A stretch of 28,074 nucleotides of DNA from Saccoglossus kowalevskii (taxonomy: Eukaryota > Hemichordata > Enteropneusta > Harrimaniidae), in contig NW_003141317.1 in NCBI RefSeq assembly GCF_000003605.2, positions 265,191 through 293,264 on the forward strand, read 5' to 3'. Position 1 is the stretch's first letter. The number at the start of each line of letters is the position of its first letter. Both the position numbers and the translations under genes were made by a program. The notes under the pieces are model-generated. The model saw nothing but the letters and a program-made list of their open reading frames with translations. It was not told the DNA's origin and made no database searches. This document shows positions 1-11,300 of this stretch, piece by piece.

Positions 1-348
1 CGCTTTAATAAAAATATACAGTAATGCGAAATTCGTGATTAATCCAAAATTGAGCATAGTACAAAATGTATGATAAATTTTAACACGTTCATTCATTTCT
101 GTTTAGTGGAGGGTTCTTGGTTTGAAGTAAATACAAATTCTGTTGTGTTTCTGTTTCTGATGAGGAGCATTTTCTATTTTTTATTTAATTTCCTGTAACG
201 TTTTGGTGGGTACTGCATTTTTTAACAAGTACATGTAGTTTTTTGTGATTCTAATTTGCTTTCTTATACATATTGACTCGAAGTATATATTGAGGAGTTA
301 CATTTTTAAATGACTGTAAAAATGTCAGTTGTCAGAGAATGACTTGAC
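1..348. other. unannotated AT-rich sequence at left edge
   Basis: Nothing recognisable: no family-like frame, RNA gene or repeat. It could be intergenic or the UTR of a neighbour outside the window. Confidence 0.4.
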
Positions 349-1248
349 TTGAAGGGTGATGGTTGTCGTCGCGCCGAGTTCTGTTTGATATGGGACTCAT
401 AGCGACGTATACAACCCGTGTTAAATACATTGTTTACATGAAATTCAACACGCGTTGCGACGACCCCGGCCCTTTAACTATGTTGAAGCATGGACCTGTC
501 CATGGTTGAAGTTTGTCAACATTCTATTCAGTGGCAGAATGAAAATCAGGGCCATTGATCTTTGCGTGTGTATTAATCAATTCTACGCGGGTACAGGGTA
601 AAGTACTGTCTCAGTGAACACAACTATTTGTTTGTTTTTTTAATCACGAGTGTATACTGCCGGGTCCATAAACCGTGGATCAACATTTATTTTTTATTTT
701 TATATTTAAAAATACTGTAAACGACGGTCGACAAACATTTGGCCAATCAGAGCTATTTTGTTTTTGACGTCATCGTGAGAACGGCATTCTTATATGGCAT
801 TCTTTTACCCAATCAAATCTCATCTGTTTGGTTTGAATGAATCGCAATTCTAAATATTTTAAACATGTGTATAAAATAAACCCTGTAAATAGAAAGGATA
901 GTAGTTGTGCCGTTTGTTTCTATGACTTGTTTTTTTAAATATTATTTATTTGTTTTTATGCTAGGTTTTCCACAGCACTCCAGGTATTGCTACAATAATA
1001 GTCACCCACACTTGTGTGTACCGTGACGATGTTTTACCTTAACATGTAATATGTGTAATTTACTGAAATTAGTTTTCCCTTGTATTTCCTTGTTTGACCT
1101 GCTCCACAGAGATTTTCTAGGTGATTAGAAGGTATCAAGAAAGTCACCGGTGGTTATTAGTGCAAGTCACGCTGAGGTCAAAACTCGTGCTTGTGATTTA
1201 CATTCCATATGTCACACGTACGAGGCGCGACGACCACCACCCTTCAAC
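349..1248. mobile_element. possible inverted-repeat element, ~900 bp
   Basis: TTGAAGGGTGATGGTTGTCG at 349 continues into TCGCGCC. Its inverted counterpart, GGCGCGACGACCACCACCCT then TCAA, ends at about 1248. A weaker inverted copy (GCGACGACCCCGGCCCTTTAA) lies near 456-477. The interior is AT-rich and has no transposase-like frame. It also holds CCAATCAGAG and TGACGTCA motifs near 763-783. No clear target-site duplication is visible, so this may be a decayed MITE or nested foldbacks. Confidence 0.4.
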
Positions 1249-1608
1249 TTTCTTTGTTTTGTCTAGAAATATTTAAACATTGACAGTATAGCAGGAAACC
1301 TACTACATTGTCTATGGTTTAAACAGGTACTTGAGTTTGGGTGTGGCATATATGGAGAGGGTTATATAGGTGTTTCAGTCAGGCTACCAATTCTAATGAA
1401 TTGTCTTCATTGTCCCTGTTTTGAAATTTTCATATCTCGAAAACTCAGTCATTTTGTGAAGATTCGGTAAACATTGTGAGGGCAGATTTTATACCATCTT
1501 GAAATTTTGAAAAGTTATAATGTTTACTGTGCAAGTATACAATGAATCCATACGAAAATAACACCACAGTCCCTCTATAGAATGACTGTGACAACACATA
1601 TAATATAT

Positions 1609-1646
1609 CAGAGAGAGCGAGAGAGAGAGCGAGAGCGAGAGCGAGC

Positions 1647-1679
<33 letters not shown>

Positions 1680-1720
1680 GCAGGCAAACAGACAGACAGG
1701 CAGACAGAGACAGACAGACC
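1609..1720. repeat. compound microsatellite (GA)n then (CAGA)n
   Basis: A GA run interrupted by GAGC passes into CAGA and CAGG tetranucleotide repeats. Long frames across it on both strands (Ser/Leu/Ala or Arg/Glu repeats) are a consequence of the repeat, not genes. Confidence 0.95.
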
Positions 1721-1729
1721 GTAATCCAA

Positions 1730-2825
1730 CTTGTAATAAAATACTAGTAGTTTATGTTAAATATACATGAAATACCAGAAGAATACCTTCCATTAATTAC
1801 TGTGATCTTCTTTGAAAATGATAAATTCGGTTGTCTTGGCAACACATCCTGAAATACTGAAGTTATATGCACAGGAGGTCATTGTGATGTTCAATGCAAC
1901 TTTATTGTATTTTAGGATGGACTTCTAAATTCGACTTCAATATTATGTTTGATATAATAATTAACTAAACACAATCATATTCACAGGGTTAGTGAGAGGG
2001 TTTTCTGCAGATCGTACAAAGTGGGGAAACAACGTAGTGCCAGATTTTAATTAGACCACAAACTCGTGATATATGCCAAAACAGTTCTCTATAAAACTCA
2101 AAGTACGTACGTAAGGTCATATGACATAGCGAAGGAGGCGGAAAAAGTATCACACGGGCTGCGAAAAGCGAAAAGGTAAATACGATAATGACGTCATAGT
2201 CACATAGAATTATCTAGTTCACACGATACACAATGTCATGCAGAGGTCACAATCTCATGCAGGGTCACCTGCATTAAACGGAAGAAACCTGGAAACGTTT
2301 TATAAATATATTTTTGTATAAATCAAACTGCCTGTCAGATTTCAAATTGGCTAATGTTGAGCTCTTGAGTCAATCACTATTTAAAGCTGATGATCGATAT
2401 CTGGAGAGCAAACATTTTAAATCTGGAGGGGGGGGGGTAAAAAGTGTGACCATGCAGTGTCTCGCCTTTACATTCGATTTTTGTTGATTCTGTCAACATT
2501 TGTTCCTGCATTTTTTAAATGTGTTTATAAATTAAAATGGAATATTAGTTTTACACTGTATACTCTCAAAATAAAATAAATGTATATTATTAATCTACAA
2601 TTAGGACAACTTTGAGCCATTTGTTTGTAAATTATTAATAAAGGTATGCCAGACAACCATATGAAAAAATAATGACGTATTCGAATTGAATAACAATAAC
2701 ATGGTCACCTGTCTACCACAAATCTATTACAAACAACTTTGGATTACATTGTGGATACTATTTCAGCACAAGTGTGTTTTTGACTCCAGTGTACGAAGCA
2801 CACAATGGGAGTCTTTGCAGTTACC
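1730..2825. other. unannotated intergenic sequence
   Basis: No gene is visible. It holds a run of ten G (2428-2437) and AGGTCA-like half sites near 2240-2270, none convincing as regulatory sites. Confidence 0.4.
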
Positions 2826-3500
2826 CTGTCTGTCTGTATGTGTGTGTCCGTCCATTCCACGATATCTCAAGAACCGTATGTTAGTTTTTAATGAAATTTG
2901 ATTTGATTAGGTTTTGGTTGAAATCCATGTATATTAATTACCTAATTAGCTTGATAATTAGCTAATTTTTAGCTGTTCCACGACTGTGCCACTGATATCT
3001 AAAGAGCCATTCATTGGATTTTGATGAAACTTGGTACATAGATGCTCTGGACTAATGTACAGATTTGATTAGTTTGGGGCAAAAATCCATTCACATAATT
3101 AACCTAAGTTGCATAATGATTAATCAATTTTCGGCTTTTCCACTGATATACTAAGGTACATACACTGAGGTACTAATCATCACATTTCAATGAAACTTAC
3201 ATAGATACATAGGACAATGCACAGACAGATATGTGAAATATTAATTACCTAATTTGCATAATTAATCAATTTTCAGCCTTTGATATTTCAAGTACTATCA
3301 CTTCATTATTTTCAATCAAACTTGGTACATAGATTTTTTTAGAACAATGCAGAGACCCGATTAATTTTGGGTAAAAATGTGTGCATATTAATCAACTAAT
3401 TTGCATAATTAGTTAATTTTCAGCTTTTAGACTGATATCACAAGTACTAATTATCCCATTTCAAGGAATCCTGGTATGTAGATGTTCTAAGTATCTCAAA
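2826..3500 (+). repeat. degenerate tandem array, four to five ~145-162-bp units
   Basis: The sequence repeats the order: TTAATTACCTAAT, TTTGCATAATTA, TTTTCAGC, ACTGATAT, CAATGAAACTTGGTACATAG, GATTAATTTTGGGTAAAAAT. The TTAATTACCTAAT-like anchor falls near 2934, 3096, 3240 and 3388, giving periods of 162, 144 and 148. A partial first unit begins with CTGTCTGTCTG near 2826. This looks like the core of a dispersed non-autonomous element or a small satellite. Termini are not evident. Confidence 0.8.
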
Positions 3501-4600
3501 TAGCAGACAAATATTAGATGCTAAGCTTCTAGTTTGAAATGCAAATCTTTAATTTTGAATTAATTTGAATGTGTCTCCAATACCCTCAAGCACACAGGAG
3601 TTCTTTCTAAGCTTTCTTTGATTTTTTTTCTGGGGCAACTATTCACATTGTCAAAGATTTTGTTTTCCCTCATTAAAATTTATTGACCAACACAAAGACA
3701 TGGTAAGAAATTTTTATTTATCGTTGAATACTCACGACAGTCATATCTCGCCATGTGTCAATTTCAGTACCAGAGTGTCATGTGCAATGCAGATTCATGA
3801 GAAATTGACCTGGCCAAAAATAGACAGCTGATTAAAACATTGGTTGTGCATCAGATGTACAAAGTTGTGGGAAAAAATTATTTCAAGTTAATAGTTTATA
3901 ATGGAATGAGGACAATAACACACATTTTTCCTTGTTTATCATTTTCTAAATCAATGACACAGGGAAGGTCACATGTCACCAGAGTCAAGTTCACTTTCCA
4001 CTGTGTGATAGAATGTTTATTCACAACGGTTTTGAATGTTGCTAATTACTTCTGCATTATCATATGGTTGTTAACGACATTCATTGTCGTTAATATGTCT
4101 GTAAGAATTTGGTCGCAGCCGAAAAATCAAGACGCATTCAGTTAATACTACTGAGATTTCTTTCAATCTCTTTACCCATGACCTGTCTAGGAATGCAGTT
4201 ACCTTAAGCAGTACTGGAAGTATTACGCCATCACTCAAATTTGTTTCTTATTTACCAGATTTTTATTTTTTTTACACAGTTTAGTCATTTATACAGTTAC
4301 GTAATTTAGTATGACATCAACACTGAGATTCTATTTCAAATTTTTTTTTATCCACAACCTGCCGTGCGTCTAAGAATTCTATTCTCTGGTGCTGGTTTTA
4401 TCAAGAAATGAATACATTTATTGAATGCCTTTGAAAGACCTAACAAACAGAACAATAGCAACACCACGTACAGGCATTTAAACTTGATCTACATTTTTGG
4501 GACACAAATCAAAGCAAAGCATGATATCCTCATTCAACATTCATTACCAAGACTAGAAATGATACAACACTGGAATTAAAATACATTGTAACAAGAGAAT
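3501..4600. other. unannotated sequence downstream of ACLY
   Basis: A 101-codon open frame (3840-4145, plus) has no recognisable family features and an AT-driven composition rich in Ile, Phe and Val. I treat the stretch as non-coding. Confidence 0.4.
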
Positions 4601-5254
4601 CATACAGATGCAACTCAGTTTTATTTTACTGCAACAATTGAAGTTGATCATTAAATCTTCAATCTACTGTTATCAAAATACCACTTGGCATTGGAAACAA
4701 ATATAAATACAACATTCCAACGAGGTGCCACAGAAATATGACCAAAAAAATAAAATAAAAATATTTTGTAGGACTTCCTGATTGCAACGACATCAACATA
4801 GACAACACATAACTTGAGTTGCCATGACTACAGGAAATAACTATGTGTCTTTGAAGTTAGCAAAACTTGTTAACAGAATGTTTCCTGCGACTATCTTTGT
4901 GTAGCATCGAATTATTCCCGGCAAAGGTGTATGAAAATGAGATTAAAACATGCATTGTACTGCTGAAATACACCACTCTCTTGTTATCATGCATTTGTTT
5001 GCACCAAATGACCAAATGAAAAATTACATATATTTAAATATTTACAAATCATTTGCCCATCAAGACTTAAAGTATTTTCTAAAAGTATATTACATAAAGC
5101 CAGTGAAAAAATACGGTTCTAGTACAAATATAGCCAAGGGCCAGAAAGAGACTCTTTTTTTGTCCAATCAGTAGTAACCATAGTAACCAATGCAGGAAAC
5201 ATAAAAACTTCATGGTAATATATGAAGTAGAACTCCAGGAACATTTCCTCTAGA
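4600..5254 (-). other. probable ACLY 3' UTR
   Basis: After the stop codon there is no splice or coding signal. The first AATAAA on the minus strand lies about 630 nt downstream (plus 4622-4627) and is followed by T/G-rich sequence, fitting a cleavage site near 4600. A second AATAAA occurs at plus 4417-4422. The UTR end is inferred from these hexamers only. Confidence 0.4.
4622..4627 (-). terminator. candidate polyadenylation signal AATAAA
   Basis: This is the first AATAAA on the coding strand after the ACLY stop. It is a six-base match in AT-rich DNA, so chance occurrence is likely enough to keep confidence low. The alternative at 4417-4422 is equally canonical. Confidence 0.3.
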
Positions 5255-5343
5255 TTACATCGACTCTGGAAGAATGTATGATATATCGTCCCATGGGTGT
5301 CGATAAAGACCTTGTTTAAGACGCTTCTGGTCCAAGAAATGTC
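5255..5343 (-). CDS. ACLY: ACLY window exon 21: last coding exon and stop
   Basis: The acceptor is ATGTTCCAG|GAC. The exon encodes [20 protein letters not shown] then SYILPESM and a TAA stop at 5257-5255. The [16 protein letters not shown] end is diagnostic of ATP-citrate lyase. The tail is about two residues shorter than the mammalian ending. Confidence 0.97.
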
Positions 5344-8300
5344 CTGGAACATTAATTAATATTATTATAATAATTGATACAATCATACAAGTTCACTTTT
5401 TTTAGTCAATGGCATACTTCGAATATATGAATAAATTTCATAATACTAGGTAGGGAGTCTTGAGACCTTAGGTCACTCACCAATGAATCCCATGCTGCGA
5501 CCAAGAACAAAAAGGCCATTCAGGGCCCCAATTTCAATCAGTTCAGCGGCTTCTTCACTGCAGTGGACAAATTAAAAAAAAACAACATTTATTACAATGA
5601 AAAACATTTGTCATTGAGATTTCTCTGGATATTGCAAGATCAAAACAACTGATCACCTACTTTGTTTTAAAATATTGTTCATTCCCTCCAGACTGTTGTT
5701 AACTTACTTTGTAAAACATCCGCAATTCCGAAGTAGATCAACAAATGCAACACCAATAAATCCATCAACATTCAGAATCAGGTTGGGTTTCTGTAAAGTT
5801 AGCAAAATTATAGAAAATTGATTTGATGTACAGATATGTGTTATTTAGTTTGACTGAAATTGTCATCTAGACGTTCTTACCTTAGCGGTTGTGACTTTCT
5901 CAACATCCATCGCGTAGTCTAATAATGGCGTAGCTGGGAAATTGGCCTTAGCATACTCTTTCAATATCACTACACGCATATCTGGATTGTTGATCTGATG
6001 AAACAAGGCATGGTATGCAGTATAAATAACAGTAATAATGTTCCTGGCATTTTGTTAAATGATTGTTTTCAAGAGATAAATATCATCAAAGTTTGGGGCA
6101 AACTTGCATTTTGGGCAGTCACAGATATAAACTACTGTAAACTACTTCAGTTTCATAAGTCAGTGAAATTTTGCAGCAAACTTTTTTTTTCAAATGTGTT
6201 TGTGCCAGGCGACAGTTTTTTTTTTTATGTAAGTGCAAATTGCAAGTGCTAGTGCTGACACATAGTACATTTTGCCACAGAAGTCATATTCATGTTTTGG
6301 ACTACATAACAAGGCTGTGTGGCCATCTCTCTGTCAAATGTCAATTTTAATGCGCTATCTTGGTGTCAACCAGGCCTGGACGAACACAAGCACCTGCAGA
6401 CCTTAACCAAGGTTCCCCCAAAGTCGCATTCGTTAGTGAATGAATCTCAGCTAGTGGAATTGGCCTTCCCATTGAGTCTGTGGCACACTCGCCCAGGGTA
6501 GAGGTCGACCCTTTGATGTTCAGCCTAAGGTAAGATTTGAACTCGGGTATACCGATCATGAGTCTGATGCGACAACCACGATGCTACCAGTGACAAACTT
6601 TAAGTGACTTTCGGAAATGTTGTCTTCAAGAACGACATAAAGTTGATGGGGTGATTAGTTTTAATGGTAGAAAACTAAAATAAAATTACATTGAGTTGAG
6701 TTCGTTGTACGTCTAACATTGCATATACAACATATGAAAATTACATTTTTACAATCGCTAAACAACAAATGTGTCGCTTTATTTTAATTCTGAACAAGCA
6801 GCCTGTCGGCTGAGATAGCTCCGCTGTTAGCAATGCACATTTCAATTAAAGAACAGAATACATCTTTAGAAAATGAACAATATGTATAGTATCAAGGCAA
6901 TGGGACAAGATTTCAAAAATATCACTTTTCACCAAAGTGACAAAAATATTCATCAAAATTGGAGAATTAAAGATATCATCACAATATGTAATATCAAAGC
7001 AATTGGACTTGCGGTTTTAAACAAGAAGTTGAAAATATCACTTTTTACCAAAAATGACAAAAATATTCACCAAAATTAGAGAATTGAAGATAATTTCATG
7101 AAATGAACAAATCTGAGAGAGGTCTGCCCAAGGTACATATACACCAAGTATCAAAGCATTTAGGGTTGTAGTTTTCAAGAAGAAGTCGAAAAAGTAAAAC
7201 ATTGACACGAACGACGGACGCAGGAAGATGGGAGATGACGAACAATCACTAATATGATAAGCTCCGCTCGACAAAGTCGACAGCGGAGCTAATCATTTAT
7301 TATAGATGTAAAACTTTTTCATGCACGCTTAAATAAAAACATGAGGTCTTAGCAATGGATGAAAATGCAATAAAAGAACTCAAATACACATGTTATGTGT
7401 TACTTCAACAAAATGAAAGCGACAGGATCAGACTTTTGTAAAATTTTCTAAGAGAGGTACACAAGTGAAATTGAACAGTCTGAGAAACATTATTTCCATT
7501 CAACATGCATCCAAATACACCCGATTTAAGACAGCTTTTATGGTGTTTGTATTCACAGCTTTTTTTGTTAAGTAGACGAAACACTGGTAACACAAACATA
7601 CATTGTTCGTTTTGCGACACACAGTCAGTGTGTAAAAAGAAACTAAATGATATATTTGTTGATAATACCACATGTAGTGGCTGGCTCAAACACAGAGGTC
7701 AATTTGTTTCAGTATCCACATTAATGTTCAGACTAAATTTATGAGATACCTGTCAGTTACTCGTTTTTAATTCCAGTTTGTATTTCATATTTACAAAAAT
7801 ACAAGTGTAGCCATAGCAAATTTGTGTAAAAACAGTCAAAAGATTAGGAGGTCAACCTAAACTACATTTTAAATACTATAAAACATGTCTTTTTAGCTAG
7901 CATGTTATTTTAGCTAATCTGTACTTTCTCTAATTCAAGATGTCACTAATTTAAAATACAGTATTTTCTCACAATGAGATTGTTGACACTTTAGCTAAAT
8001 AAAGATTCAGTTACTTTATGCATTGAGTCAAGTTTGCTAAAATGACATGTAACTATTTAAACATGTTAACAGTACTTTGCTTTTGACAGATCATTGCATT
8101 ATCACACATTTGGATACAGACCAAAAACAATTTCCAGAATTTATGCACGTGCGTGTTAATTGTTTATTAAAATTTGGATTTTTCATGAAAATTTAATTTT
8201 TCTTTCATTCTTTCAATTGTGACAAAAAAGCGGATGTGCATGATGTCCAAACCACCTATTTTGTATGGGCCTTGCTGGATGTTATTAAGCAAGCAGTCAG

Positions 8301-11300
8301 TCAGCTGAGATAGCTCCGCTGTTAGCAATGCACATTTCAATTAAAGAACAGAAGATATCATTACAAAATGAACAAATCTAAGAGAGGTCTACCCAAGTAT
8401 CAAAGCAATCAGGTCGTTATTTCCTACAGCTAATAAGGTTATTAAAATGTTCTTATTTGGAATGGGAATGTGTAATCTTTAATGCAAGGCTGTTAACTTT
8501 TTCGCATGATTGTTAAATTTGAAAGTTACCTCTGGTGTCTGGTTCACAATTTTGAAGTAGTTATAAGATGGGTTATGGTAATCAAGAATTATTAGAAAAT
8601 TTTGATTAACACTCTTGCAAAAAAATTGTACTAAAAACAAACCAATTCAGCATTTTGTCACCGAAAACTATATTTCAGGTTAGATTAAAAAAAAAGGTAC
8701 TGGTAGTTGACTAGAGTCCAAATCAAAAATTAAGTAACATATTTGAAACAAACAAATGTGATTACTTGTGGACCGACTAATCAGACTTTGAAATTTGATT
8801 ACCGGTAATATTTTATATAAATATGGTAAATTGACAAAAATTTACCTTCAGCATTCAAAGTAACCCTTGACCTTCAGCATTCAAAGTAACCCTTGACCTT
8901 TAGCACTCACACAACCCTTGACCTTTAGCATTCAAAAACCCTTGACCTAGATATTCAAATGATTAAATATCTAGAGAAGACATTAGGTGCATGAGACAAC
9001 AACATTGACATTCAAAGAAGCACCAACTTTCATGTAGTTAACACTTACTGATTTAACTCTATGCCCAATTCCCATAATCAGACGATGTTCTTTTCGCATT
9101 TTATTTACAAATTCCATCGGGATTAAACCAGCATCATGCGCTTCACTGAACTGCCGAGCTGCTGCATCTAATGCACCACCAAAACGGTCACCCTGGTAAC
9201 AAGAATAGAAAACAGTACATATGTTATAATGATTATAAACAGTTGTACATTTCAATATGACATTCTATCAAAAAACAGTATAAAGAAAAATCACACTTCA
9301 TTTTATTGAAGCGTTTAATTACTATTGCAAGGAAACAAGGCCAATATAAATGTGATAAAGCAATGTGTTGTTTCAGTGCATAAAAAGAAGTAGTTAGTGT
9401 GTAGCACCCTCACTGGCAGCAATGTGAGAGGATTTCTAAGGATTATTATTCACCAAATATAAACACCACAGTAAAATAATGCAGTTAATTTTGATGTTTT
9501 GTTTTCATTTGTGCAAAAGACTATTATTCAGTGACCGAGGCACCTGGGGGCAGAGGGGCCAGTTGTCCCCTCTAGGGTGTCAGCAAAATTTGCCCATCAA
9601 AATTCAAGTAAAAGCGTTTCAGAGGGTCTAGATTTCAAAATTTTTAAGGGGGAGCATGTCCCGGGAGGGAGGTGAGCAGATCTCGCCCCTCTATGCAAAA
9701 TTTCGTGCCGCCATCTCTGATATTTCACACAATGCTCAACATCTTTATATATATTTGTAACATTTGGATTAATTTTAAATACAAGTAACAATTATCCATT
9801 TGATTTAGTGCTGATCATGTGTCATTCAAACTTCTGCAATCAACACGTTCAGTTATCTACAAAAGAAAATACTGCTTGTTTTGCCTGAAAGTGACAATGC
9901 CTTAATATAACGTCATAATACAAGCACACTGTTTTTCTGTCAACTCCAAAATCCCTAAAAATATGGTGTTGAATGTGCATTTCCTGAAAACATACTAAAG
10001 TACAACGAATATAACTATGACAATCCAACTGCAAAACCAATAGATTATATTTGAATAAATAATAATAAAATTATAATTTATCTTTTAAGCAACTTTCTTT
10101 TTTTAATTTTGATCAACAATTGGGTAATGGTAAATTATGTTGATTTGGTCCATCATTTATCAAATGATAAATAAAAAGTTGCACACAAATTTTGTAGAAA
10201 AAATTGCCATGTTCATAAAGTTAACAATTGCATGAACAATAATAGAAAATTCTGAAAGCATTGTTGTGGATTACTGTTATTGAGGAAGGAGAAAGGGATG
10301 ATGTGAAGAGGTGCTTCATTGCAGCTTATAATTTTATTCACAGCCACAGTACTAATATACAAAACAGCAGAAATAAACATAAATGAAATATGCAAGGTTT
10401 TTACTTACAATGGTTAATAACCCAGAGCAGAGAGAAGAGATGAGATCCTTGCCAGCTCTAGATGTAACTATGGTATTATGTGCACCAGACACTGCTGGCC
10501 CGTGATCAGCTGTTATCATCAGACACATTTCTATGAATTTTGTTGCATATGCAGGTAATCTAAAAAATAAATTAATTATATACCGTACAATTTAAAAGTC
10601 ACTCGCCACAATGTCAATACTGATATCAAAAAATTGTTCTAACTAAAAATGTTTTAACTAAATTTCAAAAAATAGGTCTATCATTTCCTGCCAAGTTAGA
10701 ATAACAATTTGTACTGTTTTATCTAACAGTCAGCTTTATATTTGTAATTTGCAGGATTGTGCCTGAAATGAAGTAAAATAGGAAATAAGTACACCTCAAT
10801 TCACCTTCTCTGAAACAACAGTAAGCTAAGTACACCTCAATTCACCTTCTCTGAAACAACAGTAAGCTAAGTACACCTCAACTCACCTTCTCTGAAACCA
10901 CAGTAAGCTAAGTACACCTCAACTCACCTTCTCTGAAACCACAGTAAGCTAAGTACACCTCAACTCACCTTCTCTAAAAACACAGTAAGCTAAGTACACC
11001 TCAACTCGCCTTCTCTGAAACCACAGTAAGCTAAGTACACCTCAACTCACCTTCTCTAAAAACACAGTAAGCTAAGTACACCTCAACTCACCTTCTCTGA
11101 AACCACAGTAAGCTAAGTACACCTCAACTCACCTTCTGTAAAAACACAGTAAGCTAAGTACACCTCAACTCGCCTTCTCTGAAACAACAGTAAGCTAAGT
11201 ACACCTCAACTCGCCTTCTCTGAAACAACAGTAAGCTAAGTACACCTCAATTCACCTTCTCTGAAACAACAGTAAGCTAAGTACACCTCAACTCACCTTC

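Larger units (their letters stand above)
5995..9048. other. ACLY intron (3054 nt) with SINE, two mobile-element copies and a minisatellite
   Basis: The intron contains a SINE (about 6314-6590), element copies at 6793-7292 and about 8290-8412, and a 26-bp tandem array (8845-8955). Between 7300 and 8285, and between 8415 and 8845, I see only AT-rich sequence. Confidence 0.7.

Noticed and set aside
1445-1770. Open frames on both strands across the GA/CAGA microsatellite
   Set aside because: Residue repeats (Ser-Leu, Arg-Glu, Arg-Gln-Thr) arise purely from the simple repeat; no splice or family support.
2427-2438. Run of ten G as a quadruplex or regulatory element
   Set aside because: A single uninterrupted run without further G tracts nearby; more likely a homopolymer or sequencing-prone site.
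3840-4145. 101-codon plus-strand open frame downstream of ACLY
   Set aside because: No recognisable domain; AT-driven composition; one frame of this length is expected by chance in this window.
6319-6559. Overlapping plus and minus frames near 6.4 kb
   Set aside because: They lie in a GC-richer tRNA-derived SINE, explained by the repeat rather than a protein.
6522-6590. Possible functional tRNA gene on the minus strand
   Set aside because: A- and B-box-like sequences are present, but I could not form a convincing full cloverleaf, and a SINE body follows.
6873-7274. Lys/Asn-rich plus frame and its antisense
   Set aside because: Entirely inside pearl-like element copy 1 and its tandem core repeats.
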